In this document: one piece after another, positions 8,105 through 16,950 of the stretch
How the letters are laid out: every line of letters starts with the position of its first letter
How positions within the stretch are numbered: the first letter of the stretch is position 1
Origin: Halorubrum sp. PV6
Lineage (GTDB): Archaea > Halobacteriota > Halobacteria > Halobacteriales > Haloferacaceae
NCBI RefSeq assembly: GCF_003990725.2
Contig: NZ_CP030064.1
Location: forward strand, 1,240,001-1,304,000
Direction of reading: 5' to 3'
DNA: 64,000 bases
Notes under the pieces: generated by a model
What the model was told of the DNA's origin: nothing
The model's database searches: none
What the model saw: the letters and a program-made list of their open reading frames with translations, nothing else
Program-made: the position numbers and the translations under genes

Positions 8105-8461
8105 ATGGCACTCACCGACAATATCGACTTCGACGCCCTGACGCCGGTCCACTGGGTCGGGATCGCCGCCGCCGCCGTCACGGGCGTGTACCACCTCGTG
8201 ACCGGGGTGCAGATCGGCGGCGTGTTCGGTGTGTCGTTCCTGTTCGCGACCGCGGGGTTCGCGCTCGGGATCGCCGCGGTGCTCGTGGCGTACCGTCCCC
8301 GGCTCGTCTACCTGCTCGGGATCCCCTTCACGGGCGGGCAGATCGTCTTGTGGTACCTGCTGAACGACGTGCCGCCGATACCCGCGGGTCACGCCGTCGA
8401 CAAGGGCGCGCAGGTCGTCCTGATCGCGGCGCTGATCGTGTTGCTTCGCCGAGAGACGTAA
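8105..8461 (+). CDS. Small integral membrane protein, four predicted helices
   Basis: 118 aa. Hydrophobic segments near residues 14-35, 40-62, 66-86 and 97-114, separated by short loops; the last residues are basic (LRRET). Looks like a conserved haloarchaeal membrane protein of unknown function, though I cannot assign the family firmly. The ATG at 8105 begins MALTDNIDF; the same frame is open upstream to 8021 but that part is Arg-rich non-coding-like sequence. Convergent with the phosphatidyltransferase gene across a 16-bp triplicated repeat. Confidence 0.75.
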   Translation: MALTDNIDFDALTPVHWVGIAAAAVTGVYHLVTGVQIGGVFGVSFLFATAGFALGIAAVLVAYRPRLVYLLGIPFTGGQIVLWYLLNDVPPIPAGHAVDKGAQVVLIAALIVLLRRET

Positions 8462-8477
8462 GGGCGACCGACGGCGG

Positions 8478-8525
8478 CTTCTGTGACCATTTGCTCCTGT
8501 GACCGTTTGCTTCTGTGACCGTTTC
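8478..8525. repeat. 16-bp tandem repeat, three copies
   Basis: Copies at 8478-8493, 8494-8509 and 8510-8525, consensus CTTCTGTGACCGTTTG with one or two substitutions each. It fills the gap between two convergent genes. No hairpin; function unknown. Confidence 0.85.
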
Positions 8526-8548
8526 GCTCCGACGACCCGCCCGCCCGA

Positions 8549-9316
8549 TCACTCGGGAGCGATAGGCGGGTCGTCGCGTCCCAACCGCCCGGTCGCGGCC
8601 GCCCAGTCGCGGACGAAACTCGCGAGGAGGACCGCCAGCGCGACGCCCGCGACCGCCGCGAGCGGTCGGCCGCCGATACCGGGAGCCAGCCCCGCGGCGA
8701 CGACGAGAAACTGCGCGATACCGATCGGTCCGCGGACGCGGCTCGGCGGGAGTTCGTAGGTCGGTTCGCCGGCGCGCTTCCGGAGCCACAGCGACCCCGC
8801 GTAGGCGTACCAGACGCCGCCGGCGACGAGGTACCACGCCGGAAGCGCCCCGCCCCCGACCGCGACGACCCCGCCGACGAGGACCGCGAGGGCGTCGACC
8901 GCCGCGTCGAGTCGTGCGCCGAGGACTGTCTCGCGGGTCCGCCTCGCGACCGCCCCGTCGACCGCGTCGAGCGACACGGCGACGCAGAACAGCGCGACCG
9001 GCACCCACCGGTTCGGCGCCGACCCGAGCGGCGCTCCCGCGAGGACGGCGAGGAGCCACCCGCGGAACAGCGTGATGGCGTTCGCGGCCCCGAGCGTCGA
9101 GCGGGCGCGAGCGGCACCCGGCGCCCGGTTCGCAGTCAGGTTGCTTCCGGCGTACACCGCCAGGTACAGGCCGACCGGCGCCGCGCCGAGCAGCCACCGC
9201 CCGCCGAAGAGCGGCCGGAGCGCGACGAGGCCGAGCGCGCCGGCGGCGACCGCTCCGAGAAACCGCCGTCGGAGGCGCGAATGGTCGGCGCGGTCGGGCG
9301 CGTCGGCGCTCGGCAT
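8549..9316 (-). CDS. CDP-alcohol phosphatidyltransferase family protein
   Basis: 255-aa membrane enzyme that moves a phospho-lipid (CDP-archaeol in archaea) or other phospho-alcohol group. The signature DxxDGxxAR...GxxxDxxxD is seen in DAVDGAVARR...GARLDAAVD near residues 135-155; its Asp residues bind the metals and CDP. Hydrophobic helices before and after the motif suggest about six spans. Start at 9316 (MPSADAPDRAD) was chosen; the longer frame to 9496 is antisense to the cmk promoter. It is shorter and less typical than PgsA or archaetidylserine synthase, so the exact alcohol is not assigned. Confidence 0.85.
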   Translation of the reverse strand: MPSADAPDRADHSRLRRRFLGAVAAGALGLVALRPLFGGRWLLGAAPVGLYLAVYAGSNLTANRAPGAARARSTLGAANAITLFRGWLLAVLAGAPLGSAPNRWVPVALFCVAVSLDAVDGAVARRTRETVLGARLDAAVDALAVLVGGVVAVGGGALPAWYLVAGGVWYAYAGSLWLRKRAGEPTYELPPSRVRGPIGIAQFLVVAAGLAPGIGGRPLAAVAGVALAVLLASFVRDWAAATGRLGRDDPPIAPE

Positions 9317-9454
9317 ACGACCGCTGATGGCGCGCGCACAGTTCGGTGTTCCGGTCTCGCAGATCGCTGCACGGCCGGGGGACGGGAGCAGACGAACCGC
9401 CCGTCGGCCGTGCCGCGATCGACCGACGCGACTCGAACTCGCCCGAACCGGCCC

Positions 9455-9462
9455 GTTTATCC
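9455..9462 (+). promoter_or_regulatory. TATA-like element of cmk
   Basis: GTTTATCC 25-32 nt upstream of the cmk ATG with no Shine-Dalgarno between, consistent with a leaderless transcript. Confidence 0.5.
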
Positions 9463-9486
9463 GGGGTCCGTCCGTGGCGCCCACGT

Positions 9487-10101
9487 ATGAGTACACCCTC
9501 GGCGTCGACGGAGCGCGATATCGACCGGAACCTCTTCATAACGGTCTCGGGGCCGCCGGGCTGCGGCGCGACGACGCTGGTGGAAGAGCTCGCGGCGACG
9601 CTCGACTGCGGCTTCGTCTCGGGCGGCGAACTGTTCCGCGAGATCGCCGCGGAGCGAGACATGAGCCTCTCACAGCTGATCGCGAAGACGGGCGAGTCCG
9701 AGGAGATCGACCGGGCGCTGGACGAGCGCCTCCGCCGGATCGCCGAGAAGTGGGGCACCGCGAACAAGGCGTTCGTGCTCGAATCGCGGCTCGCGGGCTG
9801 GATCGCCGGCAACCGCGCCGACATGCGGATCTGGCTCGACGCGCCCGACGAGGTGCGCGCCGACCGGACGCTCGACCGCGAGGAGATGACCTCCGAGATG
9901 CAGGTGCGCGAGGTGATCGAAGAGCAGCGCTACCAGTCGTACTACGGTATCGATCTCTCGGACCGGTCGATCTACGACCTGGCGATCAACACCGGCCGCT
10001 GGGACGCCGAGTCGACGCTGGAACTCGCCCTCACGGCCATCGAGAACTACGACATCGAGGCCGACGAGGGCGCGTTCGACACGCCCGACTTCGAAATCTG
10101 A
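9487..10101 (+). CDS. cmk: Cytidylate kinase
   Basis: Phosphorylates CMP and dCMP with ATP. 204 aa, the short archaeal form. Seen: P-loop SGPPGCGATT (near residue 21), FVSGGELFREIA where the archaeal family has the CMP-contacting segment, VLESRLAGWIA, and the lid/Arg-rich DEVRADRTLDREE. An acidic ~10-residue N-terminal extension precedes the P-loop. Convergent with the YihY gene. Upstream TATA element at 9455-9462 supports this start over the longer open frame. Confidence 0.93.
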   Translation: MSTPSASTERDIDRNLFITVSGPPGCGATTLVEELAATLDCGFVSGGELFREIAAERDMSLSQLIAKTGESEEIDRALDERLRRIAEKWGTANKAFVLESRLAGWIAGNRADMRIWLDAPDEVRADRTLDREEMTSEMQVREVIEEQRYQSYYGIDLSDRSIYDLAINTGRWDAESTLELALTAIENYDIEADEGAFDTPDFEI

Positions 10102-10164
10102 CCGGGCGCGCCGGTCCGCGTGGTCGCCGCGGGTCGCTTGGTTATAAACACCGACCGCGGGGTC

Positions 10165-11223
10165 CTACTCGCGTTCCGCGTTCGCCGACTCCTTTGCCCA
10201 CCAGTGGAGCGTGAGGCTGACGGCCCGGTCGAGGCCGAAGACGCCGGACGTCCGGCCGACGCTCGCCGTGTGTGGCGTCCCCAGTTCGACGCACACGCCG
10301 TCGTCGAACTCGATCACGACGCCGGCGTCCGTCTCGGCGACTTCCGCGACGACCGCCTCCAGCCGTTCGACGAGTTCGGCCCGATCTACGGCGCCGTCGT
10401 CGGCCCGCGACCACCGGGGAACCCCGCCGAACACGGGGTCCACGTCGACGTCGCTGGAGCGGTTCGAGAACACCGCGTTGATCGCCGCGCCGACCAACAA
10501 CAGCAGGCCGATGATGTACAGCCAGGTCAACAAGACGAGGATGCTCGCGACGAGGTTGCCGCCGGTCGCGCCGCTCTTAAAGAGCGTGAACACGACCTGA
10601 GCGGTCGCGACGCCGACGGCCGCGAACGCCGCGCCGGGGAGGACCTCCCGCGCGGAGACGTCGGTGTCCGGGAAAATGTAGTACATCGGATAGAAGACGA
10701 CGAACAGCCCGACGACGGTCGTGAGGGTTCGGAAGGCCGTCCCGCCGACGCCCGCCCCGGTCGCGGGAAGGCGGCTCCCGATCACGCTCGCGGCGACTAT
10801 CGAGAGCGTCACCGTCGCGAGCAACACCAGTCCGTCGCTGAGCTGGTCGGCGAACGTGTTCTCCGCCTCCGTCTCGTAGATGTCCGAGAACGCGGTGTCC
10901 ATCCCGCGGAAGATCCGCAGGGCGCCCCAGACGAGGAACGCCGCGCCGAGCAGTGAGACGGACGCATCCGCCTCGGAGAGCCCCTGCTGGATGAGCGCGC
11001 TCGCCTCGGCCGTGAGCACCGCCTGCATGAGTCCGATGATGGAGTCCTGTAACGCGGTGTTTTGCGTCTGCTGTAGCAGGGTCACGACCAGCAAGATGAG
11101 CGGGAGAATCGAGATGAACGCGTGGTACGCGATGGATCCGGCGACGAACGTGAGCTTCTCGACGCGGACCTCGTGGACGACCGCGCGGAGGAGTTCCTCC
11201 CCCCGCCTTCGGTGGGTTTGCAT
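10165..11223 (-). CDS. YihY/BrkB-family inner-membrane protein
   Basis: 352 aa with about six hydrophobic spans between residues 25 and 265 and a ~90-aa cytoplasmic C-terminal tail. Diagnostic segments: FVAGSIAYHAFISILPLILL (start of the YihY domain), VWGALRIFRGMDTAFSDIY, and the final LTWLYIIGLLLLVGAAINA. The biochemical function of the family is not established; earlier annotation as ribonuclease BN was an error. The C-terminal tail (after NRSSDVDVD) looks like a small alpha/beta addition specific to haloarchaea. Confidence 0.9.
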   Translation of the reverse strand: MQTHRRRGEELLRAVVHEVRVEKLTFVAGSIAYHAFISILPLILLVVTLLQQTQNTALQDSIIGLMQAVLTAEASALIQQGLSEADASVSLLGAAFLVWGALRIFRGMDTAFSDIYETEAENTFADQLSDGLVLLATVTLSIVAASVIGSRLPATGAGVGGTAFRTLTTVVGLFVVFYPMYYIFPDTDVSAREVLPGAAFAAVGVATAQVVFTLFKSGATGGNLVASILVLLTWLYIIGLLLLVGAAINAVFSNRSSDVDVDPVFGGVPRWSRADDGAVDRAELVERLEAVVAEVAETDAGVVIEFDDGVCVELGTPHTASVGRTSGVFGLDRAVSLTLHWWAKESANAERE

Positions 11224-11291
11224 GAGTCGTAGTCGACGCTCGCGGGTATCAACCTACGCACGGACGCCGGCGACACGCCGCTCGTCGCCCG

Positions 11292-11723
11292 TCACTCCTC
11301 CCGGTCGCCCCGCACCGCGACCGTCTCCTGTTCGAACCCGTCGGCTCCGCGCCACCGCCACGACCCGACGAACGGTGCGCCGTCGAGCGCGCAGATCACG
11401 TACGAGTGCCCCGGCCACGTCGCTCGCTCGGCGTCCGTCTGGCTCGGGCGGGTCGGACCGGCCGGGTGTGAGTGGTAGAACCCGACCACGTCGAGGCCCG
11501 CGGCCTCCGCCCGCTCGATGAGCTCCAGCTGCTCTTCGGCGTCCATCGCGTACCGCGTTTGGGGTGTTTCGGCGACGTTCTCGGCCGCGTACGCTTCGGT
11601 GGCCACGCTCGGCTCGCCGTCTCCCCCGCGGACGCCGGCGAGGAGGCCGCAGACCTCCAACGCGCCGCCGTCGCGGGCGTGGGCGACGATGTGGTCGTAG
11701 GTTGGCCGCGAGAGTTCGATCAT
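11292..11723 (-). CDS. JAMM/MPN+ metalloprotease (desampylase-like)
   Basis: 143 aa, one MPN+ domain. Full JAMM set is present: E23 (ALEVCGLL), H84 and H86 (FYHSHPAG), S94 and D97 (SQTD), giving the zinc site. Haloferax HvJAMM1, of the same small size and arrangement, removes SAMP ubiquitin-like proteins from targets and from precursors; that activity is inferred here from family membership. A SAMP, E1 or MoaD gene is not seen nearby. Lies upstream of YihY on the same strand with a 68-bp gap. Confidence 0.9.
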   Translation of the reverse strand: MIELSRPTYDHIVAHARDGGALEVCGLLAGVRGGDGEPSVATEAYAAENVAETPQTRYAMDAEEQLELIERAEAAGLDVVGFYHSHPAGPTRPSQTDAERATWPGHSYVICALDGAPFVGSWRWRGADGFEQETVAVRGDREE

Positions 11724-11739
11724 GGTGAGTGCGTGGGTC

Positions 11740-11784
11740 GGTCGGGGTCGTGCCGGTTGGGGTCGTGCCGGTCGGCGTCGCGCG
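11740..11784. repeat. 15-bp imperfect tandem repeat, three copies
   Basis: GGTCGGGGTCGTGCC at 11740-11754, then 11755-11769 (one change) and a weaker copy 11770-11784. It occupies the gap between the MGMT-like and JAMM genes, upstream of the JAMM start. Confidence 0.7.
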
Positions 11785-11796
11785 CCGCGATCCGGT

Positions 11797-12261
11797 TTAT
11801 AAACCCTCTGCGCGTCGGAACGCCGCGCGCACGTCGCTCGGGGTGGCGTACGGGCCGCCCTGCACGCGGTGGTCCGGGAAGAGGATCGGAATCGGGTTCT
11901 CCCGGAGCGCGTCGGTGACCAGTTCGAGGTCGTCGGCGTCGTCGGCGTCGAGCGCGGCCAGCCGGGTCAGGCGACTCACCGACACCTCCTCGCCGTACGG
12001 AATCGTTTCGAGCGCTTCGAGGACCGCGCGGCGGTCGGTCGGGACCGTGAGCCCGGTGGCGACATCGCCGAGCGCGTCGCGCTCGCCGTCGAGGAACGCC
12101 TCGATCCGGTCGAGCAGGTCGTGGTCGTCGTCCGCGTCCGCCGGCGCCGTGGCCGGAAACGACACCGAGATGACCCGCCCGCCGGCGAATCCGACCTCGA
12201 TCGCCCGCCCGACTCCGTCGACCTCGCGGGCGAAGACGCCCGTCGTCCCCGTCGTGTCCAT
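11797..12261 (-). CDS. MGMT/Ogt-fold protein with active-site Cys replaced by Asp
   Basis: 154 aa. The DNA-binding half of O6-alkylguanine alkyltransferases is clear: ETIPYGEEVSVSRL, RENPIPILFPDHRV, and a following G-G-Y. The invariant PCHR is PDHR, so the methyl-accepting cysteine is missing and suicide repair is not possible. This resembles alkyltransferase-like (ATL) proteins, which bind O6-alkylguanine and recruit excision repair but usually carry Trp or Ala there. The N-terminal ~65 residues are acidic and divergent. ATG at 12261 was chosen over the GTG at 12267 because a TTATTTAA element at ~12286-12293 lies ~27 nt upstream. The stop lies inside the perfect palindrome GGTTTATAAACC (11794-11805). 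Confidence 0.8.
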   Translation of the reverse strand: MDTTGTTGVFAREVDGVGRAIEVGFAGGRVISVSFPATAPADADDDHDLLDRIEAFLDGERDALGDVATGLTVPTDRRAVLEALETIPYGEEVSVSRLTRLAALDADDADDLELVTDALRENPIPILFPDHRVQGGPYATPSDVRAAFRRAEGL

Positions 12262-12389
12262 GGACACACACTGTCACCGGGGTGGTTAAATAATCCGGAG
12301 GCGGCCGGGGTTCGCGCGCCGCCACCCATTTCTCGCCGCCCGCTCGCGAATCGCTGTCGGTGCCCGCAAGTCTTATGAACAGATACGTG

Positions 12390-12407
12390 CATTAGTGTAC
12401 ACTAATG
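12390..12407. promoter_or_regulatory. 18-bp perfect palindrome over the trpC start codon
   Basis: CATTAGTGTACACTAATG, self-complementary over all 18 bp, and its last three bases are the trpC ATG. A TATA-like TCTTATGA (12371-12378) lies ~27 nt upstream of the ATG, so the transcription start should fall at the palindrome. Core TGTACA equals the TRP-box consensus of TrpY, the tryptophan repressor of Methanothermobacter. Likely operator of trpCBA; the haloarchaeal regulator is not in the window. Confidence 0.65.
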
Positions 12408-13211
12408 GAGGATCAAACCGAGTTGGCCCCGGCGGTCAGATCGATCCTGTCCGCCGCTCGCGACCGGGCGGCCGAGGGCCGATCCGGCGCGGTCAGCGTC
12501 GACCCCCGCGACCTGCGGGCGGCGTTCGACCGGGCCGCGGCCGACGGACGCGTTCCGCTCATCGCCGAAATCAAGCCCACGAGCCCGACGACGGACGGCA
12601 CCCGCGACGACGACCCGGTGACGCTCGCGAAGGGGATGGTCGCCGGGGGCGCGGCCGCGCTGAGCGTCCTCACCGAGCCCGCGCACTTCGGCGGGAGCGT
12701 CGAGACGCTCGAACGGGTGCGCGAGGCCGTCGACGTGCCCGTCCTCCGGAAGGACTTCGTCGTCGACGAGTCGCAGCTCGACGCCGTCGAGAGCGACGTG
12801 ATCCTGCTCATCGCCCGGTTCGTCGGCGACGACCTCGCGGACCTGCTCGCCGCCGCGCGCGACCGGGGCTTCCAGGTCCTCGTCGAAGTCCACGACCGCG
12901 ACGAGTTGGAGCGAGCGATCGACGCGGGCGCGACGATCGTCGGCGTGAACAACCGCGACCTCGCCGAACTGGTCGTCGACCTCGAAACGTTCGAGTCGGT
13001 GGCGCCCCATGTTCCAGACGACGTGACCCTCATCGCTGAAAGCGGGATCGGCTCGCCGGCCGACGTCCGACGAATGCGCGCCGCCGGCGCCGACGCCCTC
13101 CTCGTCGGCAGCGCGATCATGGACGGCGACGTGACGGCGAACGCGCGAGCGCTGACGCGAGCGACGACCGACGAGCGGGACACCCCAGACACCACGGAGA
13201 CATCCACATGA
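12405..13211 (+). CDS. trpC: Indole-3-glycerol-phosphate synthase
   Basis: TIM-barrel enzyme closing the indole ring from CdRP. 268 aa. Seen: [10 protein letters not shown] (catalytic Lys and substrate Ser), [19 protein letters not shown] (catalytic Lys and Phe-Asp-Val), [23 protein letters not shown], and LLVGSAIM at the phosphate site. First gene of trpCBA; its stop overlaps the trpB start (ATGA). The C-terminal ~25 residues are an acidic tail. Trp-dependent control is suggested by the palindrome on its start codon. Confidence 0.97.
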   Translation: MEDQTELAPAVRSILSAARDRAAEGRSGAVSVDPRDLRAAFDRAAADGRVPLIAEIKPTSPTTDGTRDDDPVTLAKGMVAGGAAALSVLTEPAHFGGSVETLERVREAVDVPVLRKDFVVDESQLDAVESDVILLIARFVGDDLADLLAAARDRGFQVLVEVHDRDELERAIDAGATIVGVNNRDLAELVVDLETFESVAPHVPDDVTLIAESGIGSPADVRRMRAAGADALLVGSAIMDGDVTANARALTRATTDERDTPDTTETST

Positions 13212-14539
13212 GCGAGACGGAATCCACGACGAGCGAGGCGACGAGCGCGGGAGACGCGGCCGACGCGGCGACGCCGTCGCGACGGCCCGGTCGCGAGCGC
13301 GGCCGCGAGGACGGGAAGTTCGGACGCTACGGGGGCCAGTACGTCCCCGAGGCGCTGATGCCCGCCATCGAGGAACTGTCCGACGCCTACCACCGGTACG
13401 TCCTCAACAACGAGGACGGGTTCATGGACGAGTTCCGCGAGCGGCTCGCGGACTTCGGGGGGCGACCGACGCCGCTCCAGCGCGCCGACCGGCTCTCCGA
13501 GCGGTACGACCGCGAGGTGTACCTCAAACGCGAAGACCTGCTCCACGGTGGGGCACACAAGCTGAACAACGCGCTCGGACAGGCGCTGCTCGCGAAGTAC
13601 ATGGGCAAAGAGCGGATCATCGCGGAGACCGGCGCCGGCCAACACGGCACCGCGACCGCGATGGCGGCCGCCCACCTCGATATGCCCTGCGAGATCTACA
13701 TGGGCGAGCGCGACATCAACCGCCAGCGCCCCAACGTCTTCCGGATGAAGCTCAACGGCGCCGAGGTGAACCCGGTCACCGCCGGGCGAGGCACATTGAA
13801 GGAGGCCATCTCGGAGACGATGCGCGACTGGGCGACCACCGTCGAGAACACCCACTACATCATCGGGTCGGTCGTCGGTCCGCACCCGTTCCCGGTGATG
13901 GTCCGCGACTTCCAGGCGGTCATCGCCGAGGAGGCGCGCAAGCAGTCGATGGCGAAGCTGGGCGACCTGCCGACCGACGTGGTCGCCTGCGCGGGCGGCG
14001 GCTCGAACACGATGGGCACGTTCGCCGGCTTCGTCGACGACGAGTCGGTCGCGCTCCACGCGGTCGAGGCCGGCGGCTCGACGCTCGAAGTCAACGAGGA
14101 GACCGGCGTCGCCCCGAACTCGGCGTCGCTGTACGCCGGCGCGGAGGGGGTTCTCCACGGGGCGCGCACCAAACTGCTCCAGGACTCTGACGGCCAGATC
14201 ATGGAGAGCCACTCCATCTCGTCCGGGCTCGACTACGCCGGCGTCGGCCCCGAACTCGCGTACCTCGTCGACGAGGGACGGGTGAACCCCGTCGCCGTCG
14301 ACGACGACGCGGCGCTCGAAGGGTTCCACCGGCTCTCGTCGACCGAAGGGATCATCCCCGCGTTAGAGACCGCCCACGCGTTCGGGTTCCTGGAGGAACA
14401 CCACGAGGAGCTCGGCGAGCGCGTCGTCGTGAACGTCTCGGGGCGCGGCGACAAGGATCTGGACGCCGCCATCGAGGAGACCGACAAACGCGACATCGAA
14501 GAAGCGCCCGATATGTCGATGTTCACGGGGGGGATCTGA
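13208..14539 (+). CDS. trpB: Tryptophan synthase beta chain
   Basis: PLP enzyme joining indole and serine. 443 aa with a ~35-residue acidic/Arg extension before the conserved [15 protein letters not shown]. Catalytic Lys is in [11 protein letters not shown], the PLP-phosphate loop is AGGGSNTMG, and GAGQHG plus the [10 protein letters not shown] segment place it in the TrpB1 (trpA-partnered) class. Coupled to trpC (4-bp overlap) and directly followed by trpA (TGA then ATG with no gap). Confidence 0.97.
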   Translation: MSETESTTSEATSAGDAADAATPSRRPGRERGREDGKFGRYGGQYVPEALMPAIEELSDAYHRYVLNNEDGFMDEFRERLADFGGRPTPLQRADRLSERYDREVYLKREDLLHGGAHKLNNALGQALLAKYMGKERIIAETGAGQHGTATAMAAAHLDMPCEIYMGERDINRQRPNVFRMKLNGAEVNPVTAGRGTLKEAISETMRDWATTVENTHYIIGSVVGPHPFPVMVRDFQAVIAEEARKQSMAKLGDLPTDVVACAGGGSNTMGTFAGFVDDESVALHAVEAGGSTLEVNEETGVAPNSASLYAGAEGVLHGARTKLLQDSDGQIMESHSISSGLDYAGVGPELAYLVDEGRVNPVAVDDDAALEGFHRLSSTEGIIPALETAHAFGFLEEHHEELGERVVVNVSGRGDKDLDAAIEETDKRDIEEAPDMSMFTGGI

Positions 14540-15394
14540 ATGGCGGAGACGGGCAACTCGGCCGCCATCGCGGCCGCGTTCGACGACGGCCCCGCCTATA
14601 TCCCGTACCTCGCCGTCGGCGACCCGGACTACGAGTCGTCGAAGGCGTACGTCGAGGCGCTCGACCGCGGCGGCGCCGACGTGATCGAGTTGGGACTCCC
14701 CTTCTCGGAACCGATCGCGGAGGGGCCGACGATCCAGGGCGCCCTCGTGCGCTCGCTCGACGGCGGGATGACACCCGGTCGGTTCTTCGAGTTCGCCGAG
14801 GAGGTGGACGTGGAGGCGCCGCTCGTCTGCATGACCTACTACAACCTGATTTATCAGTACGGAGAGGCCGACGGCCCCCGCCCCTTCGTCGAGCGCGCCG
14901 CCGCGGCCGGGATCGAGGGGCTCGTCGTCCCGGACCTACCGGCGGAAGAGGCCGACCCGCTGCGGGAGGCCTGCGACGAGTTCGGCCTCGACCTCGTGTT
15001 CATCGTCGCCCCGACCACGGTGGGCGACCGCCTCGACCGGATCATGGGACAGGTGTCGGGGTACGTCTACGTGCAGGCGCGGCTCGGGACGACCGGCGCG
15101 CGCGACGACGTCTCCGACCAGACCACGAGCAGCCTCGACCGACTGCGCGAGTACGACGTGCCGAAGGCCGTCGGCTTCGGCATCTCGGCCGGCGACCACG
15201 CCGAACGCATCGTCGCCGGCGGCGCAGACGGGATCATCGTCGGGTCGGCGCTGGTCGACATCGTCGCCGAGGGCGTCGAAAACGACCTGTCGACCGAGGC
15301 GGTCGCCGACCGCCTCGAAGCCCTCTCGCGGGAGCTGACCGCGGGCGCGGAACGGGGTCAGGCGGCCCGCACCGAGGCCGTGGAGTCGCGGTAG
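14540..15394 (+). CDS. trpA: Tryptophan synthase alpha chain
   Basis: Cleaves indole-3-glycerol phosphate to indole and G3P in the alpha2beta2 complex. 284 aa TIM barrel. Seen: [19 protein letters not shown] (catalytic Glu and loop), [23 protein letters not shown] (catalytic Asp region), [11 protein letters not shown] and GISAGDHAE. Some loops use Tyr-Val-Gln-Ala where bacteria have Tyr-Val-Ser; the rest is standard. Starts immediately after the trpB stop, so it is translated from the same mRNA. Confidence 0.97.
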   Translation: MAETGNSAAIAAAFDDGPAYIPYLAVGDPDYESSKAYVEALDRGGADVIELGLPFSEPIAEGPTIQGALVRSLDGGMTPGRFFEFAEEVDVEAPLVCMTYYNLIYQYGEADGPRPFVERAAAAGIEGLVVPDLPAEEADPLREACDEFGLDLVFIVAPTTVGDRLDRIMGQVSGYVYVQARLGTTGARDDVSDQTTSSLDRLREYDVPKAVGFGISAGDHAERIVAGGADGIIVGSALVDIVAEGVENDLSTEAVADRLEALSRELTAGAERGQAARTEAVESR

Positions 15395-15475
15395 CCGCCG
15401 CTTGAAGTCAATACGTCCCCGAACGAAACCCACTTACCTTCGATTGCCACACTCTCACACAACGACCGTACCACT

Positions 15476-16267
15476 ATGACAGCAGGACTCTCGGCACGAC
15501 TCGACCGCATCTCCACGAACGACAAGTACCTCATCGTCCCGATGGACCACGGGCTCACGATGGGCGCCGTCGAGGGGCTCGTCGACATCGAGTCGACGAT
15601 AGACGGCGTGACGAGCGGCGGCGCGGACGCCGTCCTCACGCAGCGCGGCATCGCGCCGCGCGTCCACGAGCACAAAAACGACGCGGGCTACATCGTCCAC
15701 GTCAACGGGTCGACGACCATCGGTCCCGACGAACAGGACAAACGCGTCACCGGCACCGCCGAGGACGCGGTGCGCGCGGGCGCCGACGCCGTCTCGTTCC
15801 ACATCAACGTCGGCTCCGAACACGAGCCGGACCAGATCGAGGACCTCTCGCAACTGACCGCCGAGGCCTCGCGGCTCGGCATGCCGGTCCTCGCGATGGC
15901 GTACGCGCGCGGCGAGGGCGTCGACGAGACCGACCCCGAGTCGCTGGGCCACGCGGTCCGGCTCGCCGAGGAGGTCGGCGCCGACGTAGTGAAAACCGGC
16001 TACTCCGGCGATGGCGACTCCTTCGCTCGCGTCACCGAGTCCACTCGGCTCCCGGTCGTCATCGCCGGCGGGTCGCGGGGTACGGACCGCGACACCATCG
16101 AGATGGTCCGCGGCGCGATGGACGGCAACGCCGCCGGCGTGTCGATGGGGCGGTCTATCTTCCAGCACGAGGACCCCGAAGGGATCGCCCGCGCGGTGTC
16201 GGCGGTCATCCACGACGACGCGAGCGTCGACGAGGCGCTCCGGGCCGGCGGCTTCGTCGAGGCGTAA
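15476..16267 (+). CDS. fba2: 2-amino-3,7-dideoxy-D-threo-hept-6-ulosonate synthase (AroA'), class I aldolase fold
   Basis: First step of the archaeal route to 3-dehydroquinate: it joins L-aspartate semialdehyde to a 6-deoxy-sugar phosphate. 263 aa. Seen: IVPMDHGLTMG, GADAVLTQRG, LAMAYARGEG, the Schiff-base Lys in DVVKTGYSGD, and VIAGGSRGTD at the phosphate site. The DhnA-type aldolase family also contains fructose-bisphosphate aldolases, but the position next to trpCBA and near AroB' supports the shikimate role. It lies 81 bp after trpA with its own TATA-like element (ACTTACC, ~15431). Confidence 0.88.
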   Translation: MTAGLSARLDRISTNDKYLIVPMDHGLTMGAVEGLVDIESTIDGVTSGGADAVLTQRGIAPRVHEHKNDAGYIVHVNGSTTIGPDEQDKRVTGTAEDAVRAGADAVSFHINVGSEHEPDQIEDLSQLTAEASRLGMPVLAMAYARGEGVDETDPESLGHAVRLAEEVGADVVKTGYSGDGDSFARVTESTRLPVVIAGGSRGTDRDTIEMVRGAMDGNAAGVSMGRSIFQHEDPEGIARAVSAVIHDDASVDEALRAGGFVEA

Positions 16268-16270
16268 GAC

Positions 16271-16849
16271 TCACTCGGCGCCGACGTTCTGTCCGGACTC
16301 GAACGAGTCCGGGTCCGGCTCGATGTCGGCGTACTGTACCGCGCGACGCCCCAGCGTGAGCACCCGGTCGTCGAGGGCGTCGTCGACGACGTCGCCGGCC
16401 TCGAACTGCGCGTGGGCGCGGGGGACGGCCACCTGATGGGGGATCACCCACGCGTTGAGCGCGCGACAGACGGACCGGAGGTGTTCTAGCGCCGTCACCG
16501 GGAACCCGCCGCCGGCGACCGCGAGCAGCCCGACCGTCTCGTCTTCGAACTCCTCGAAGCCGCAGTAGTCGAGCGCCGCCTTCAGCGCGGACGAGTACGA
16601 GCCGTGATACACCGGCGTCCCGAGGAGGACCGCGTCGGCCTCGCGAACGAGCCTTTTAAATTCGCCCGCGTCCCCCGCCTCGTCGGCGTCGGCGTCGTAC
16701 GTCGGGAGGTCGTACGCTCGGAGGTCGATCAGTTCGGCGGTTCCCCCCGCACGGCGGACGCCGTCGAGCGCGCGACCGACGCCGAGGCGAGTGTAACTCT
16801 CGTCTCGGAGGCTGCCGGCGATACCGACGACGTGCGGTGAGTCGGACAT
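16271..16849 (-). CDS. NADPH-dependent FMN reductase family protein
   Basis: 192-aa flavodoxin-fold protein. Seen: VVGIAGSLRDESYTR (FMN-phosphate loop), DLRAYDLPTYDAD, LLGTPVYHGSYSSALKAALDY (the family's TPxYxxxxxxxLKxxxD signature) and LLAVAGGGFP. It reduces flavin or quinone-like acceptors; substrate unknown. ATG 16849 preferred over a GTG three codons upstream. Convergent with fba2, with only 3 bp between stops. Confidence 0.9.
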   Translation of the reverse strand: MSDSPHVVGIAGSLRDESYTRLGVGRALDGVRRAGGTAELIDLRAYDLPTYDADADEAGDAGEFKRLVREADAVLLGTPVYHGSYSSALKAALDYCGFEEFEDETVGLLAVAGGGFPVTALEHLRSVCRALNAWVIPHQVAVPRAHAQFEAGDVVDDALDDRVLTLGRRAVQYADIEPDPDSFESGQNVGAE

Positions 16850-16950
16850 GGTCCGCACGACGCGCCAGCCACGGTAAAACGCTCGGGGCGCCCCGCACCG
16901 CTCGGGACATCCCGCACCCCCCGACGCTCCGCCCGCGACGACGATCCCTC

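Noticed and set aside
8478-8525. CRISPR array
   Set aside because: Units are directly adjacent without unique spacers and too short; no cas genes in the window.
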